In this document: in pieces, positions 1-6,976 of the stretch
Layout: each line of letters begins with the position of its first letter
How positions within the stretch are numbered: the stretch's first letter is position 1
Translations under genes and position numbers: made by a program
Notes under the pieces: generated by a model
What the model saw: the letters and a program-made list of their open reading frames with translations, nothing else
Database searches by the model: none
What the model was told of the DNA's origin: nothing
Source: Patescibacteria group bacterium UBA6033
GTDB taxonomy: Bacteria > Patescibacteriota > Minisyncoccia > Phycocordibacterales > Phycocordibacteraceae
Direction of reading: 5' to 3'
Length of the DNA stretch: 18,223 nt
Assembly: GCA_002429325.1 (NCBI GenBank)
Contig: DIZH01000001.1
Location: 1-18,223 of the forward strand

Positions 1-308
1 TTCGGTTCGAGATTGGTAAGTATCGCTGCCAAATCTCCCGCGCGCTCGATAGCGACGCCAGAGGTGCTTTTGAGAGGCGATTCAAGCGTCGTAGCGACGA
101 GATAGGAGAGCGTTGTCTTACCGACTCCCGGCGGACCGTAAAAAAGAATGTGTTCGGGCATGCTTCCGCGCTTTTTAGCGGCGTCGATAGCGATGCGCAC
201 GTTCGCTTTTATCTGTTTCTGCCCTACATACTGGTCCCAATGGCTCGGTCGAAGCGCTGCATCGAGCACGACAGGAAGGGACACATGGTCATCAGAGGCT
301 CTTGACAT
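1..308 (-). CDS. ruvB: RuvB Holliday-junction branch-migration helicase, N-terminal part (cut by window edge)
   Basis: Hexameric AAA+ motor that drives branch migration of Holliday junctions together with RuvA. Only the first 102 residues are present; the gene runs off the left edge. The translation shows the RuvB signature LRPSHWDQYVGQ (19-30), a Walker A loop GPPGVGKTT (58-66), and the downstream block KSTSGVAIERAGDLAAILTN, which is diagnostic for RuvB rather than for a generic AAA+ clamp loader. The start is ATG at 308, preceded by a plausible promoter at 329-356. The partner ruvA lies about 10 kb away in this window (10504-11049), so the usual ruvAB operon is split. Sensor and winged-helix domains cannot be judged because they lie outside the window. 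Confidence 0.95.
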   Translation of the reverse strand, partial: MSRASDDHVSLPVVLDAALRPSHWDQYVGQKQIKANVRIAIDAAKKRGSMPEHILFYGPPGVGKTTLSYLVATTLESPLKSTSGVAIERAGDLAAILTNLEP

Positions 309-328
309 AAAAATACGGCGATGCTACG

Positions 329-356
329 ATTCTATCACACCCTGTGCGGATGAAAA
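329..356 (-). promoter_or_regulatory. Putative ruvB promoter
   Basis: On the minus strand TTTTCA (356-351) and TAGAAT (334-329) are 16 nt apart, with a TG one base before the -10 (extended -10). The ruvB ATG at 308 lies about 20 nt downstream of the -10. Pattern match only. Confidence 0.4.
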
Positions 357-599
357 CGTCGTTGCTCCCCAAGTCTTAAAAAGTAAGTGCGTCACGTGAG
401 TGCATCATGCGCTTCGCGGTCGCGCTTTGCAATCAGGGCGGGAGCTACTATGACGACGTTTTCTCCGAGTAGGCATGGTTTCTTTGATCCTGTTTATATT
501 CCTCTAGGCAAGGCTTGACGGCTTCGGGCGTTTCCCCAAGGACCTTCTGGTTCGCTACTTCGGTAGTGATACTGGGCGACTCCTCAGGTGTCTCGTCCA

Positions 600-620
600 C
601 CCCGCATTTATGCGGGTTTT
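600..620 (+). terminator. Short terminator-like hairpin
   Basis: CCCGCA-TTTA-TGCGGG (601-616) is a perfect 6-bp stem followed by TTTT (617-620). It resembles a weak intrinsic terminator on the + strand, yet no gene ends upstream on +. It could belong to an unrecognised short transcript from about 450-600. Confidence 0.4.
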
Positions 621-691
621 GCCTTGAGGAATATGGACGGGATTTTTTATTTGTAGGGTGTATAGTGCCAAAGGACTTTAGAAAGGACCGT

Positions 692-988
692 ATGAAAAAG
701 CAGTTTTTGGCAGGCCTCTGCCAATTCAATGCAAACGGCGTCACCGGGCTCAACGTGACGCTCAAGATTTGGCAGGATGAGAACAAAAGTCTCATTTTCG
801 CGATAATTGAGGAGCGCGACCGCGTCTTTGCGGAATGCTCTCAAGAGATGATGGTGGAGAATCCCTCAATTGACGAGAGTACTCGTGATATCTACGGACA
901 CCTGCTCGAAATCGTCAAACTTGTCGAGAAGGGCCACCGCACCAATCCGAGCGACCCAAGGTTCATCCTCGGACAAAGTCATCGATGA
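692..988 (+). CDS. Small hypothetical protein (98 aa)
   Basis: I do not recognise this protein. ATG at 692 is chosen because AAAGGA lies 5-10 nt upstream, whereas the upstream extension of the frame back to about 515 reads through the hairpin at 601 and has unprotein-like composition. The product starts MKKQFLAGLCQF, is soluble with no signal peptide or membrane segment, and is rich in acidic residues in the middle (IIEERDRVFAECSQEMM). It looks alpha/beta: a short N-terminal strand region, KIWQDENKSLIFAIIEERD, then a likely helix EIVKLVEKGH. It stands alone, followed within 20 nt by a strong intrinsic terminator, which supports it as a real monocistronic unit. Function unknown. Confidence 0.6.
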   Translation: MKKQFLAGLCQFNANGVTGLNVTLKIWQDENKSLIFAIIEERDRVFAECSQEMMVENPSIDESTRDIYGHLLEIVKLVEKGHRTNPSDPRFILGQSHR

Positions 989-1005
989 CTGCAATTCATT
1001 CTTCT

Positions 1006-1047
1006 AACCACCACCCCGAAAGCCAATTGGAGGGTGGTTTTCGTTTT
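1006..1047 (+). terminator. Intrinsic terminator after the 692 gene
   Basis: AACCACC (1006-1012) pairs with GGTGGTT (1033-1039), or CCACCC (1011-1016) with GGGTGG, and is followed by TTTTCGTTTTT. It sits 18 nt past the stop codon at 988 and just before the convergent pilB-like stop at 1054. Confidence 0.75.
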
Positions 1048-1053
1048 TGTATG

Positions 1054-2736
1054 TTAGCGAGGAAGATCGACAGTCGCCATAACTTCAGAGAGGGAAGTGA
1101 GGCCGGCAAGCGCTTTGATAACACCATCTTGGGCCATGGTGAGATACCCCTGTTTTGAAGTGAAACGCGCTATCTCATTTGCAGGAGGATTATCACGCAA
1201 GAACCTAGCTAGCTCATCATCCATGAAAATAGCTTCATATAGACCGACACGCCCTTTGTATCCCGTGTCTTCGTCGCCTGAAGGTACGGGTTCCCAGACC
1301 GTCTCAATCTTCTCTGGGATAAGGGACTTGTCGGTCAGCGGTTCAAATACTTTTGCGATAGTCGCCTTCTCCTCGTCGGTGAGAGGACGCTCTTTTCTTT
1401 TGTCCGGGTCCAGTTTGCGTAGGAGACGCTGTGCCATAGCGACAGTGATGGCTGAACCGAATGATTTCGGGTCGACGCCGAGGTCTGCAAGGCGAGGGAA
1501 GGTACCCGCAGCATCGTTCGTGTGGAGGGTCGAGAATACGAAGTGGCCGGTGAGTGCTGCTTGAATAGCGATGTCGGCAGTTTCGCCATCGCGAATTTCG
1601 CCGACCATGATGATGTCCGGATCCTGGCGCACAATCGAGCGCAACCCCTCTGCGAACGTATATTTGGTGCCTTCGACCTGGGTCTGCACGATGCCGTCGA
1701 GATGATACTCGATCGGGTCTTCGATAGTGATAATCTTTATTTCCGGCTTATGAATTTCCCGGAGAAATGAATAGAGCGTCGTTGTCTTTCCGCTCCCGGT
1801 TGGTCCTGTGGTAAGCAACATGCCGTTTGAGCGCCGTATCTCGGTCTCGAGTCTCGCCAAGAGTTTCGGATGTATACCGAGTTCCTTATAGGACACTTTC
1901 GTTGCCTCGGGATCAAGGATACGCATCACGATTGATTCCCCATAGTTCCCTGGAATGAACGACACGCGCATTTCAACATCGCCTACTGCTCGAGTGATAC
2001 TGAAGCGTCCGTCTTGCGCGCGGTCAGTGATATTCAACTTCACGCCTGAAAGCAGTTTGATGCGTGAGTTGATCTGATGGTAGGTCGCGGGATCAAAATG
2101 ATAGGTATCAGTGAGTACACCGTCGACGCGCAATCGTAGAAGAGTAGACTCTTCTTGAGGTTCGAAGTGAATGTCAGATGCGCGGAGGGCAAATGCGCCC
2201 GCGAGCAGTATCTCGAAAATGCGCGTGATACGATTCGTCGATTTTTCAGCAACCGCAGCATTGAGCTCCTGAATAAGTTCTCTTCGCGTCGCACCTTTTT
2301 CAATCAATTTCGAAAGCGTTTCGTCGATGACTGAGACGACACCTGCTTTCGATGCCGATGAAGTAGAGAGTTCGCTGTATCGCGCAAAAGCCTTTTCAAG
2401 GCTTTTCTCAGACACGAGGAATTGATTCACAGTGAAGCCACGACTCTGCAGCTCTTCGAGAAGCGCAGCGAGCGCAGGATTATTGGGATTATGTACTGCG
2501 AGCGAGAGCACTTTCGATATGCTGGCAAACGCTGCAGCCTCGGCCGTACGCGCCTGCGCCTCTTTGATGATACGGAGCGCATCACTGTCAATTTCAGTGA
2601 GTGACAGGTCCATATACGGCATGCCGTACTTCTGGGAAAGAATTTCTGCAACATCCTCCTCTTCGCGTTCTCGCGCATCAGCAAGTCGAGTGTCCGTCTT
2701 TTTTGTATCGAAAGGCAAATCCATACAGAGCATCAT
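1054..2736 (-). CDS. pilB: PilB/GspE-type secretion ATPase (type IV pilus assembly / type II secretion)
   Basis: Hexameric cytoplasmic ATPase that powers pilus polymerisation or pseudopilus-driven secretion. About 560 aa, normal for the family. An N-terminal T2SSE_N-like domain covers roughly residues 27-125 (ILSQKYGMPYMDLS), followed by the catalytic part with SDIHFEP (187-193), Walker A GPTGSGKTT (311-319), the Asp box ITIEDPIEY (337-345), Walker B IIMVGEIRD (375-383) and the His box TGHFVFSTLHTND (396-408). The zinc tetracysteine normally following the Walker B region is absent: the place of CxxC is taken by KLDPDKRKERP. The frame stays open far upstream to 3645, but that part overlaps the divergent 2845 gene and its promoter; I chose the ATG at 2736, with GGCGG five bases before it. 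ATGs at 2733 and 2724 are alternatives. No pilC, pilT or pilin gene is adjacent. Confidence 0.92.
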   Translation of the reverse strand: MMLCMDLPFDTKKTDTRLADAREREEEDVAEILSQKYGMPYMDLSLTEIDSDALRIIKEAQARTAEAAAFASISKVLSLAVHNPNNPALAALLEELQSRGFTVNQFLVSEKSLEKAFARYSELSTSSASKAGVVSVIDETLSKLIEKGATRRELIQELNAAVAEKSTNRITRIFEILLAGAFALRASDIHFEPQEESTLLRLRVDGVLTDTYHFDPATYHQINSRIKLLSGVKLNITDRAQDGRFSITRAVGDVEMRVSFIPGNYGESIVMRILDPEATKVSYKELGIHPKLLARLETEIRRSNGMLLTTGPTGSGKTTTLYSFLREIHKPEIKIITIEDPIEYHLDGIVQTQVEGTKYTFAEGLRSIVRQDPDIIMVGEIRDGETADIAIQAALTGHFVFSTLHTNDAAGTFPRLADLGVDPKSFGSAITVAMAQRLLRKLDPDKRKERPLTDEEKATIAKVFEPLTDKSLIPEKIETVWEPVPSGDEDTGYKGRVGLYEAIFMDDELARFLRDNPPANEIARFTSKQGYLTMAQDGVIKALAGLTSLSEVMATVDLPR

Positions 2737-2767
2737 AGCATCCGCCCACAATGAGGGAGGAGAGGGC

Positions 2768-2797
2768 TTGACAATATGATATATATGGTAGTATAAT
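2768..2797 (+). promoter_or_regulatory. Near-consensus sigma70 promoter of the cysteine-rich secreted protein
   Basis: TTGACA (2768-2773) and TATAAT (2792-2797) are perfect consensus boxes 18 nt apart in an extremely AT-rich stretch. The predicted start is near 2804, which puts a stem-loop (2810-2825) almost at the mRNA 5' end. This is the strongest promoter in the window. The same AT-rich tract may also hold the divergent pilB promoter. Confidence 0.85.
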
Positions 2798-2809
2798 ATA
2801 TATAGAAAT

Positions 2810-2825
2810 CCGTCAATCGTGACGG
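2810..2825 (+). promoter_or_regulatory. 5' UTR stem-loop
   Basis: CCGTCA-ATCG-TGACGG is a perfect 6-bp stem with a 4-nt loop, about six bases after the predicted transcription start and before the Shine-Dalgarno GGGAG (2834-2838). A stem-loop at the very 5' end is typical of transcripts protected from 5'-dependent decay; that role is inferred. Confidence 0.55.
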
Positions 2826-2844
2826 CAGAAATCGGGAGACTCAC

Positions 2845-3378
2845 ATGAAGAGAATCCTCTTCGCCCTCGTCCTTTTCGTCACCACCAGTGTGGCAAACGC
2901 AACCTGCTTCAATTTCAATGGGCAGAAGTATTGTCCCGAAGAGAAAGAAGTCGCGCCGGTGAAACAGCAACAAACTGTTCAGCGAGTGTGCTGGCTTTTT
3001 GGCGGCAAGATGTACTGTCCGCCGACTGATGGGAGTCAGCTCGTGCTTCCGTGCGAATCGGCAAACGCTCTCTATGAGCGCCCGATACCAGTGATTCCCG
3101 TCTTGTCCGCAGCGCCCACAACTCAAGTTGTCGGGGTCATCGCACCGACCGATGCACGTGGAAGGCCGATGCCGGCTGCGGAAATATGCAGCCAATACGG
3201 CTGTACTGGGGCCAACACTCCGACACCTATCGTGCAGTATCAGTCCTATCAGCCACAGACCGCGGTGTGGGTCCAAGAGCCGCCCAAGGCGTGTGCCAAA
3301 ATCATCGTATGGGGTCCTCAGCTTGGTACTGGCCCGTGGGGTCTGCCGAGCGGCCCACCTCTTCACCGCCGGAAATGA
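2845..3378 (+). CDS. Secreted small cysteine-rich protein with tandem C-x8-C motifs
   Basis: Unknown function. The 177-aa product has a clear signal peptide (MKRILFALVLFVTTSVANA, cleavage likely after residue 19) and eight cysteines (21, 30, 49, 58, 70, 115, 120, 150). Two copies of a small motif with identical spacing, CFNFNGQKYCP (21-31) and CWLFGGKMYCPP (49-60), suggest a repeated disulfide-closed loop. The remainder is rich in Pro, Gln and Tyr and probably extended. No membrane anchor and no lipobox are seen, so it is probably exported and free or wall-associated. The start is ATG 2845 with GGGAG six bases upstream. It is monocistronic: near-consensus promoter before, strong terminator after (3400-3433). 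Expected to be highly expressed. Not recognised as a named family. Confidence 0.82.
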   Translation: MKRILFALVLFVTTSVANATCFNFNGQKYCPEEKEVAPVKQQQTVQRVCWLFGGKMYCPPTDGSQLVLPCESANALYERPIPVIPVLSAAPTTQVVGVIAPTDARGRPMPAAEICSQYGCTGANTPTPIVQYQSYQPQTAVWVQEPPKACAKIIVWGPQLGTGPWGLPSGPPLHRRK

Positions 3379-3399
3379 ATCAATCTCGCAACTGCCTTT

Positions 3400-3433
3400 C
3401 GCGCCCGCTCTTCGGAGACGGGCGCGTTTTTTT
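3400..3433 (+). terminator. Strong intrinsic terminator
   Basis: CGCGCCCG (3400-3407) pairs perfectly with CGGGCGCG (3419-3426); CTC/GAG inside the loop extends the stem, and seven T follow (3427-3433). It ends the 2845 transcript just before tsaE. Confidence 0.92.
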
Positions 3434-3444
3434 ATAGAGCGCGG

Positions 3445-3450
3445 TACAAT
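3445..3450 (+). promoter_or_regulatory. Putative -10 box for a leaderless tsaE-polA-holA transcript
   Basis: TACAAT at 3445-3450 lies 7 nt before the tsaE ATG (3458), the spacing at which transcription would start on or next to the A of the ATG. No Shine-Dalgarno sequence is present and no -35 match is visible. Confidence 0.45.
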
Positions 3451-3457
3451 TACCGTA

Positions 3458-3898
3458 ATGGAGAAAGTCATCCACAGCCTGAGCGAGCTCGAGCAAGAGG
3501 CATCCTCTTTTATACAGTCTCTCGCGCCAAGCGCGTCCGGCGCAACACTCGCTACTCTCTCGGGCGAACTGGGCGCAGGGAAGACCGCGTTTACAAAGGC
3601 TGTGGCGTCCGCACTTGGTGTAGAAGACACCGTCACCAGCCCCACCTTCGTTCTTGAGAAAATCTATCTACTTGGAAGCGAAGCTTCCAAGTTCAGACGG
3701 CTGATTCATATCGATGCCTATCGGCTTGAGTCAGGAGAAGACCTTTCTCCTCTCGGATTTGATGAACTTATGAAAGACGATAAGAATCTTGTTTTGCTTG
3801 AGTGGCCTGAGAAAGTAAGCGATGCACTGCCGATTCCTGCAGCACACCTCACTTTTATTGCGCACGACGACGGGTCGCGTACCATAACATATGGCTAA
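3458..3898 (+). CDS. tsaE: TsaE, tRNA threonylcarbamoyladenosine biosynthesis ATPase
   Basis: P-loop ATPase that works with TsaB/TsaC/TsaD to place t6A at position 37 of ANN-decoding tRNAs. 146 aa, the usual size. Walker A GELGAGKTA (36-44), family motif SPTF (61-64), HIDAYRL (84-90) and LLEWPEK (113-119) are all present. Between SPTFVLEKIY and the RLIHID strand there is an extra segment, LGSEASK (residues 72-78), encoded exactly by a 21-nt perfect palindrome (3671-3691). Starts at ATG 3458, apparently without a leader. The 3' end overlaps polA by 8 nt, implying translational coupling. It heads a tsaE-polA-holA operon. Confidence 0.93.
   Translation: MEKVIHSLSELEQEASSFIQSLAPSASGATLATLSGELGAGKTAFTKAVASALGVEDTVTSPTFVLEKIYLLGSEASKFRRLIHIDAYRLESGEDLSPLGFDELMKDDKNLVLLEWPEKVSDALPIPAAHLTFIAHDDGSRTITYG
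3671..3691. repeat. 21-nt perfect palindrome inside tsaE
   Basis: CTTGGAAGC (3671-3679), loop GAA (3680-3682), GCTTCCAAG (3683-3691). It is exactly seven codons in frame, and its centre is GCGAAGC, known as an unusually stable DNA mini-hairpin. It coincides with an extra loop in the protein, so it looks like an inserted element. Confidence 0.8.
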
Positions 3899-6281
3899 AA
3901 AATCCTCAGCACAGAAGCGCATAGTGCTCCTCGATACGCACGCAATCATTCATCGCGCGTATCACGCGCTTCCAGAATTCACTGGGCCCACGGGCGCGCC
4001 CACGGGCGCTCTCTACGGCCTCGTCGCCATGCTTCTCAAGATTATTACTGACTTGAAGCCAGATTATATCGCTGCGTGCTATGACCTCGCGAAGCCGACC
4101 ATTCGGCATGAAGCCTATGAGGGATACAAGGGCACACGAACAAAAATAGATGACGCACTCGCGCTACAGCTCAACGAATCTCGCAAAGTATTCAAAGCAT
4201 TTTCCATTCCTATCTATGAGCGTGAGGGATTTGAAGCCGATGATCTCTTGGGTACGATCGCGCACGAACTGGAGAGCGAGAAAGGGATCGATGTCATCAT
4301 CGCCTCGGGCGACATGGACACATTGCAGCTTGTCGACGATGAACGCGTACGTGTGTATACACTTAAGAAAGGCATTCAGGACACTATTCTCTACGATGAA
4401 AAAGCGGTCGTGGCACGATTTGGATTCCCGCCGGCACTCATACCGGATTTCAAAGGACTCCGCGGCGACCCTTCGGACAATATTAAAGGCGTGCCCGGCA
4501 TCGGCGAGAAAACGGCGACCGAACTTATCACAGGCTTCGGATCCATTGAGAAAATCTATGCGGCTCTGAAAAAAGGCGACGAAGCTTTTGTGAAGAAAGG
4601 CATTAAGGCGCGCATGATAGGACTTCTCAAGGAACATGAAGAGGACGCGCGGTTCTCAAAATCACTCGCGACTATCCGCCTTGATGCACCAATCGCTTTT
4701 GTACTCCCCGAACATCCGTGGCGAGAGAATCTGGATACGCTGAGCCTGCTCGCTATGTGTGATGAGTTCGGTTTCCGAACTCTGAAGGAACGCATCAAGA
4801 CGTTGTTTAGTGTGCAGCCCTCTCTTGGGGAACTCGAACCAGATCTTGAGGAAGAAGAGATTGACGATACTCGGTTTCGAGAGGCGCAGGTGATGCTCTG
4901 GCTTATATCATCTGAGTTTACGAATCCTTCGCTTGACGATATTCTCGCGTTTGCGAAGGAGCGCACTTTTGATGCCGCCTACGCTGAGCTCGAAAAGCAA
5001 CTTGAGGGACTGGGGAAAGTAAAAGAGGTCTATGCGCACATCGAAAAACCACTCGTGCCTATCGTGCGCGAGATGGGGGAATATGGCGTGCTCATTGATA
5101 CGAAGGTGCTGTCAGTGCTTGCAAAGAAATACGGTGACGAATTGAAACTGATTGAGAAAAAGATTTACGCGTCGGCCGGCCGCGAGTTCAATATTAATTC
5201 CCCGAAACAGCTCGGCGAGGTTCTTTTTGACGAACTAAAGATCGTTCCTGATCGACAGAAGAAGACGGCAGGAGGGCAGCGCTCGACACGCGAAAGCGAG
5301 CTTGAGAAAATACGAGAAGCACACGCCATCGTGAACGAGATATTGGAGTATCGCGAACTGAAAAAACTTCTCTCGACTTATATCGAGAATCTGCCGCCAC
5401 TCCTCGACACGGAGCACCGGCTCCATGCAGAGTTTCTGCAGACAGGAGCCGTCACTGGCCGTATGGCATCGCAGAATCCGAGCCTTCAGAATATCCCGAT
5501 GCGGAGCGAGCGTGGTCGCGCGATACGGAACGCTTTTATTGCTTCGAAGGGCTTCACTCTCGTGGGGCTCGATTATTCACAAATAGAATTGCGGCTCGCG
5601 GCGATACTTTCGGGCGATGAGAAGCTCTGTGCAATATTCAGAAGCGGTCGTGATGTGCACCAAGAAGTGGCAGCACAAGTGTTCCATGTTGCTCCCGAAG
5701 GAGTTGACGCCGAGATGCGTAGGCGCGCGAAAATCATCAACTTCGGCATTCTCTACGGCATGGGTGTGAATGCACTCCGTGCCCAGCTTGGCTCGACGAC
5801 AGCGGAAGCCCATCAATTTCTTGAAGACTATTTCAGCACATTCAAGACCCTTTCCGAGTATCTCGAGAGTACACGCGGATTCGCGCGCAAACATGGCTAC
5901 ACAGAAACGCTCTTCGGTCGCCGCCGCCAATTCCCGGAAATGAAATCAACGCTGCCCTATGTTCGCGCGCAGGCTGAGCGCATGGCTATCAACGCGCCTA
6001 TTCAGGGGACGCAAGCGGACATCATCAAACTCGCTATGGTTCAGGTCGACGACATGCTCGAAAAGAATCCGCCAGCTGGCGGAGCACGCGAGGATGCTCA
6101 CCTTCTCCTACAAGTACACGATGAATTGGTTTACGAGATTCGCGAGGAGCGCGTGAGTGTCCTGAGTGCAAAGATAAAAAAGATTATGGAATCCGTGCTT
6201 GAAGATAAGGACACGCGAAGCGTGCCTATCATTGCGACGATGAAATCCGGCCCCGACTGGGGTACTATGCAGGCGTTATGA
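3891..6281 (+). CDS. polA: DNA polymerase I (5' nuclease plus polymerase, no visible proofreading domain)
   Basis: Family A polymerase for Okazaki-fragment processing and repair. 796 aa against about 930 in E. coli. The N-terminal 5'-3' exonuclease (about 1-300) has DTHAIIHRAYHAL (15-27), EADDLL (115-120), ASGDMDTLQL (138-147) and the helix-hairpin-helix GDPSDNIKGVPGIGEKTA (192-209). Residues about 310-385 replace the 3'-5' exonuclease with a short acidic region (ELEPDLEEEEIDD) lacking the DxE metal site, so proofreading is probably absent. The polymerase has motif A LDYSQIELRLAA (560-571), motif B from R610 to M624 (K614, F618, Y622) and motif C QVHDEL (741-746). F618 sits where Phe discriminates against dideoxynucleotides. 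A small palindrome encodes NPPAGGA near 726-732. Starts within tsaE and overlaps holA by ATGA. Confidence 0.96.
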   Translation: MAKKSSAQKRIVLLDTHAIIHRAYHALPEFTGPTGAPTGALYGLVAMLLKIITDLKPDYIAACYDLAKPTIRHEAYEGYKGTRTKIDDALALQLNESRKVFKAFSIPIYEREGFEADDLLGTIAHELESEKGIDVIIASGDMDTLQLVDDERVRVYTLKKGIQDTILYDEKAVVARFGFPPALIPDFKGLRGDPSDNIKGVPGIGEKTATELITGFGSIEKIYAALKKGDEAFVKKGIKARMIGLLKEHEEDARFSKSLATIRLDAPIAFVLPEHPWRENLDTLSLLAMCDEFGFRTLKERIKTLFSVQPSLGELEPDLEEEEIDDTRFREAQVMLWLISSEFTNPSLDDILAFAKERTFDAAYAELEKQLEGLGKVKEVYAHIEKPLVPIVREMGEYGVLIDTKVLSVLAKKYGDELKLIEKKIYASAGREFNINSPKQLGEVLFDELKIVPDRQKKTAGGQRSTRESELEKIREAHAIVNEILEYRELKKLLSTYIENLPPLLDTEHRLHAEFLQTGAVTGRMASQNPSLQNIPMRSERGRAIRNAFIASKGFTLVGLDYSQIELRLAAILSGDEKLCAIFRSGRDVHQEVAAQVFHVAPEGVDAEMRRRAKIINFGILYGMGVNALRAQLGSTTAEAHQFLEDYFSTFKTLSEYLESTRGFARKHGYTETLFGRRRQFPEMKSTLPYVRAQAERMAINAPIQGTQADIIKLAMVQVDDMLEKNPPAGGAREDAHLLLQVHDELVYEIREERVSVLSAKIKKIMESVLEDKDTRSVPIIATMKSGPDWGTMQAL
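6068..6083. repeat. 16-nt perfect palindrome inside polA
   Basis: TCCGCCAGCTGGCGGA reads the same on both strands. It encodes part of the stretch KNPPAGGARED just before motif C, where family members usually have a short helix-to-strand connection. Possibly a small inserted palindromic element. Confidence 0.75.
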
Positions 6282-6973
6282 TCTATCTTTTCCACGGAAC
6301 TGATGTCGACAGGGTACGCGCTAAAGCATTTGAATGGGTAAAGAAAGCGAGAGAGAAAGAACCGAACCTTGCATATGCGCGACTTGCTCGTGAGGACGTG
6401 ACCGACGCTACCCTTGAAGAGGCAGCGCTTTCAGGCGGACTTTTCATAAAACGCCTCCTCGTACTTATCGATGATCCGTTTCCAGTGGCACGCACGAAGA
6501 CCGAGGAGGAAGCGGAAAGTGAGGAAGAAGATAGCACCGCCAGTATTGTGGAGGAGCATCTCGATGCGCTCGCAGCGTCGGACAATGCAATTATTATCCT
6601 TGCACCGAAACTGACTGCAGCAAAAGCAAAAAAAATTGCCGCAAAAGCGAAAATGGAATACAAGTTCGATGCCCCCACCGCGCGTGCTGACGTGCGCGGC
6701 TTCAATAGCGGACTTGTGAATGCGCTTGCAGCGCGCTCACGCGAAAAACTCTGGCTTGAAATTAATCGCGCGCTTCTTACTGGCGATGCTCCAGAAATGC
6801 TACACGGTCTTTTGCATTGGAAAGCGCGCGATCTGATGGAGAAGGGAAGTCGTGCGTGGAAACCAGAAGAGTCGCGCTCGCTATCGCTCGCACTCATTGA
6901 ACTCCTACAAGAGTCGCGTCGCGGAGGGCTTGAACTTGGGTTGGCGATGGAGCGGTGGGCGTTGTCGATTTAA
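6278..6973 (+). CDS. holA: Probable DNA polymerase III delta subunit (HolA-like), short
   Basis: Likely the clamp-loader delta subunit, which opens the sliding clamp. The 231-aa product starts MIYLFHGTD, resembling the first strand and turn of HolA (usually FYLLYGEE/D), followed by an alpha/beta domain with GGLFIKRLLVLIDDPFP (53-69) and DNAIIILAPKLTAAKAKKIA, matching the delta pattern of a strand followed by a KxxK helix. The C-terminal half is helical (LWLEINRALLTGDAPEMLHGLLHWKARDLME), matching the delta collar helix region. At 231 aa it is about 100 shorter than typical HolA, common in reduced CPR genomes. An acidic insert TEEEAESEEEDS interrupts the N-terminal domain. It overlaps the polA stop by ATGA, so a replication role fits. 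Assignment is by pattern, not by a strong motif. Confidence 0.7.
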   Translation: MIYLFHGTDVDRVRAKAFEWVKKAREKEPNLAYARLAREDVTDATLEEAALSGGLFIKRLLVLIDDPFPVARTKTEEEAESEEEDSTASIVEEHLDALAASDNAIIILAPKLTAAKAKKIAAKAKMEYKFDAPTARADVRGFNSGLVNALAARSREKLWLEINRALLTGDAPEMLHGLLHWKARDLMEKGSRAWKPEESRSLSLALIELLQESRRGGLELGLAMERWALSI

Positions 6974-6976
6974 GAA

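Larger units (their letters stand above)
309..691. other. Intergenic region between ruvB and the 692 gene
   Basis: About 380 bases with no gene I can support. It holds the ruvB promoter (329-356), a hairpin with a short T run at 601-620, and three short open frames without homology: 22 codons on + (450-518), 23 codons on - (405-476, very basic, MPTRRKRRHSSS...) and 50 codons on - from a GTG (600-448, acidic, VDETPEESPS...). The two minus frames overlap each other out of phase, so at most one can be real. No known structured RNA (tmRNA, SRP RNA, RNase P core) was recognised. Confidence 0.5.

Noticed and set aside
448..600. 50-codon GTG-initiated minus-strand frame (VDETPEESPS...)
   Set aside because: Plausible composition but no ribosome binding site, no recognisable family, and it overlaps another short frame; kept only as part of the intergenic description.
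515..691. Upstream extension of the 692 gene
   Set aside because: It crosses a hairpin with a T run and shows no protein-like pattern; the ATG at 692 has a good Shine-Dalgarno site.
2737..3645. Long N-terminal extension of the pilB-like frame
   Set aside because: It overlaps antisense the well-supported 2845 gene, its promoter and its terminator, has unprotein-like composition, and the family length is met by a start near 2736.
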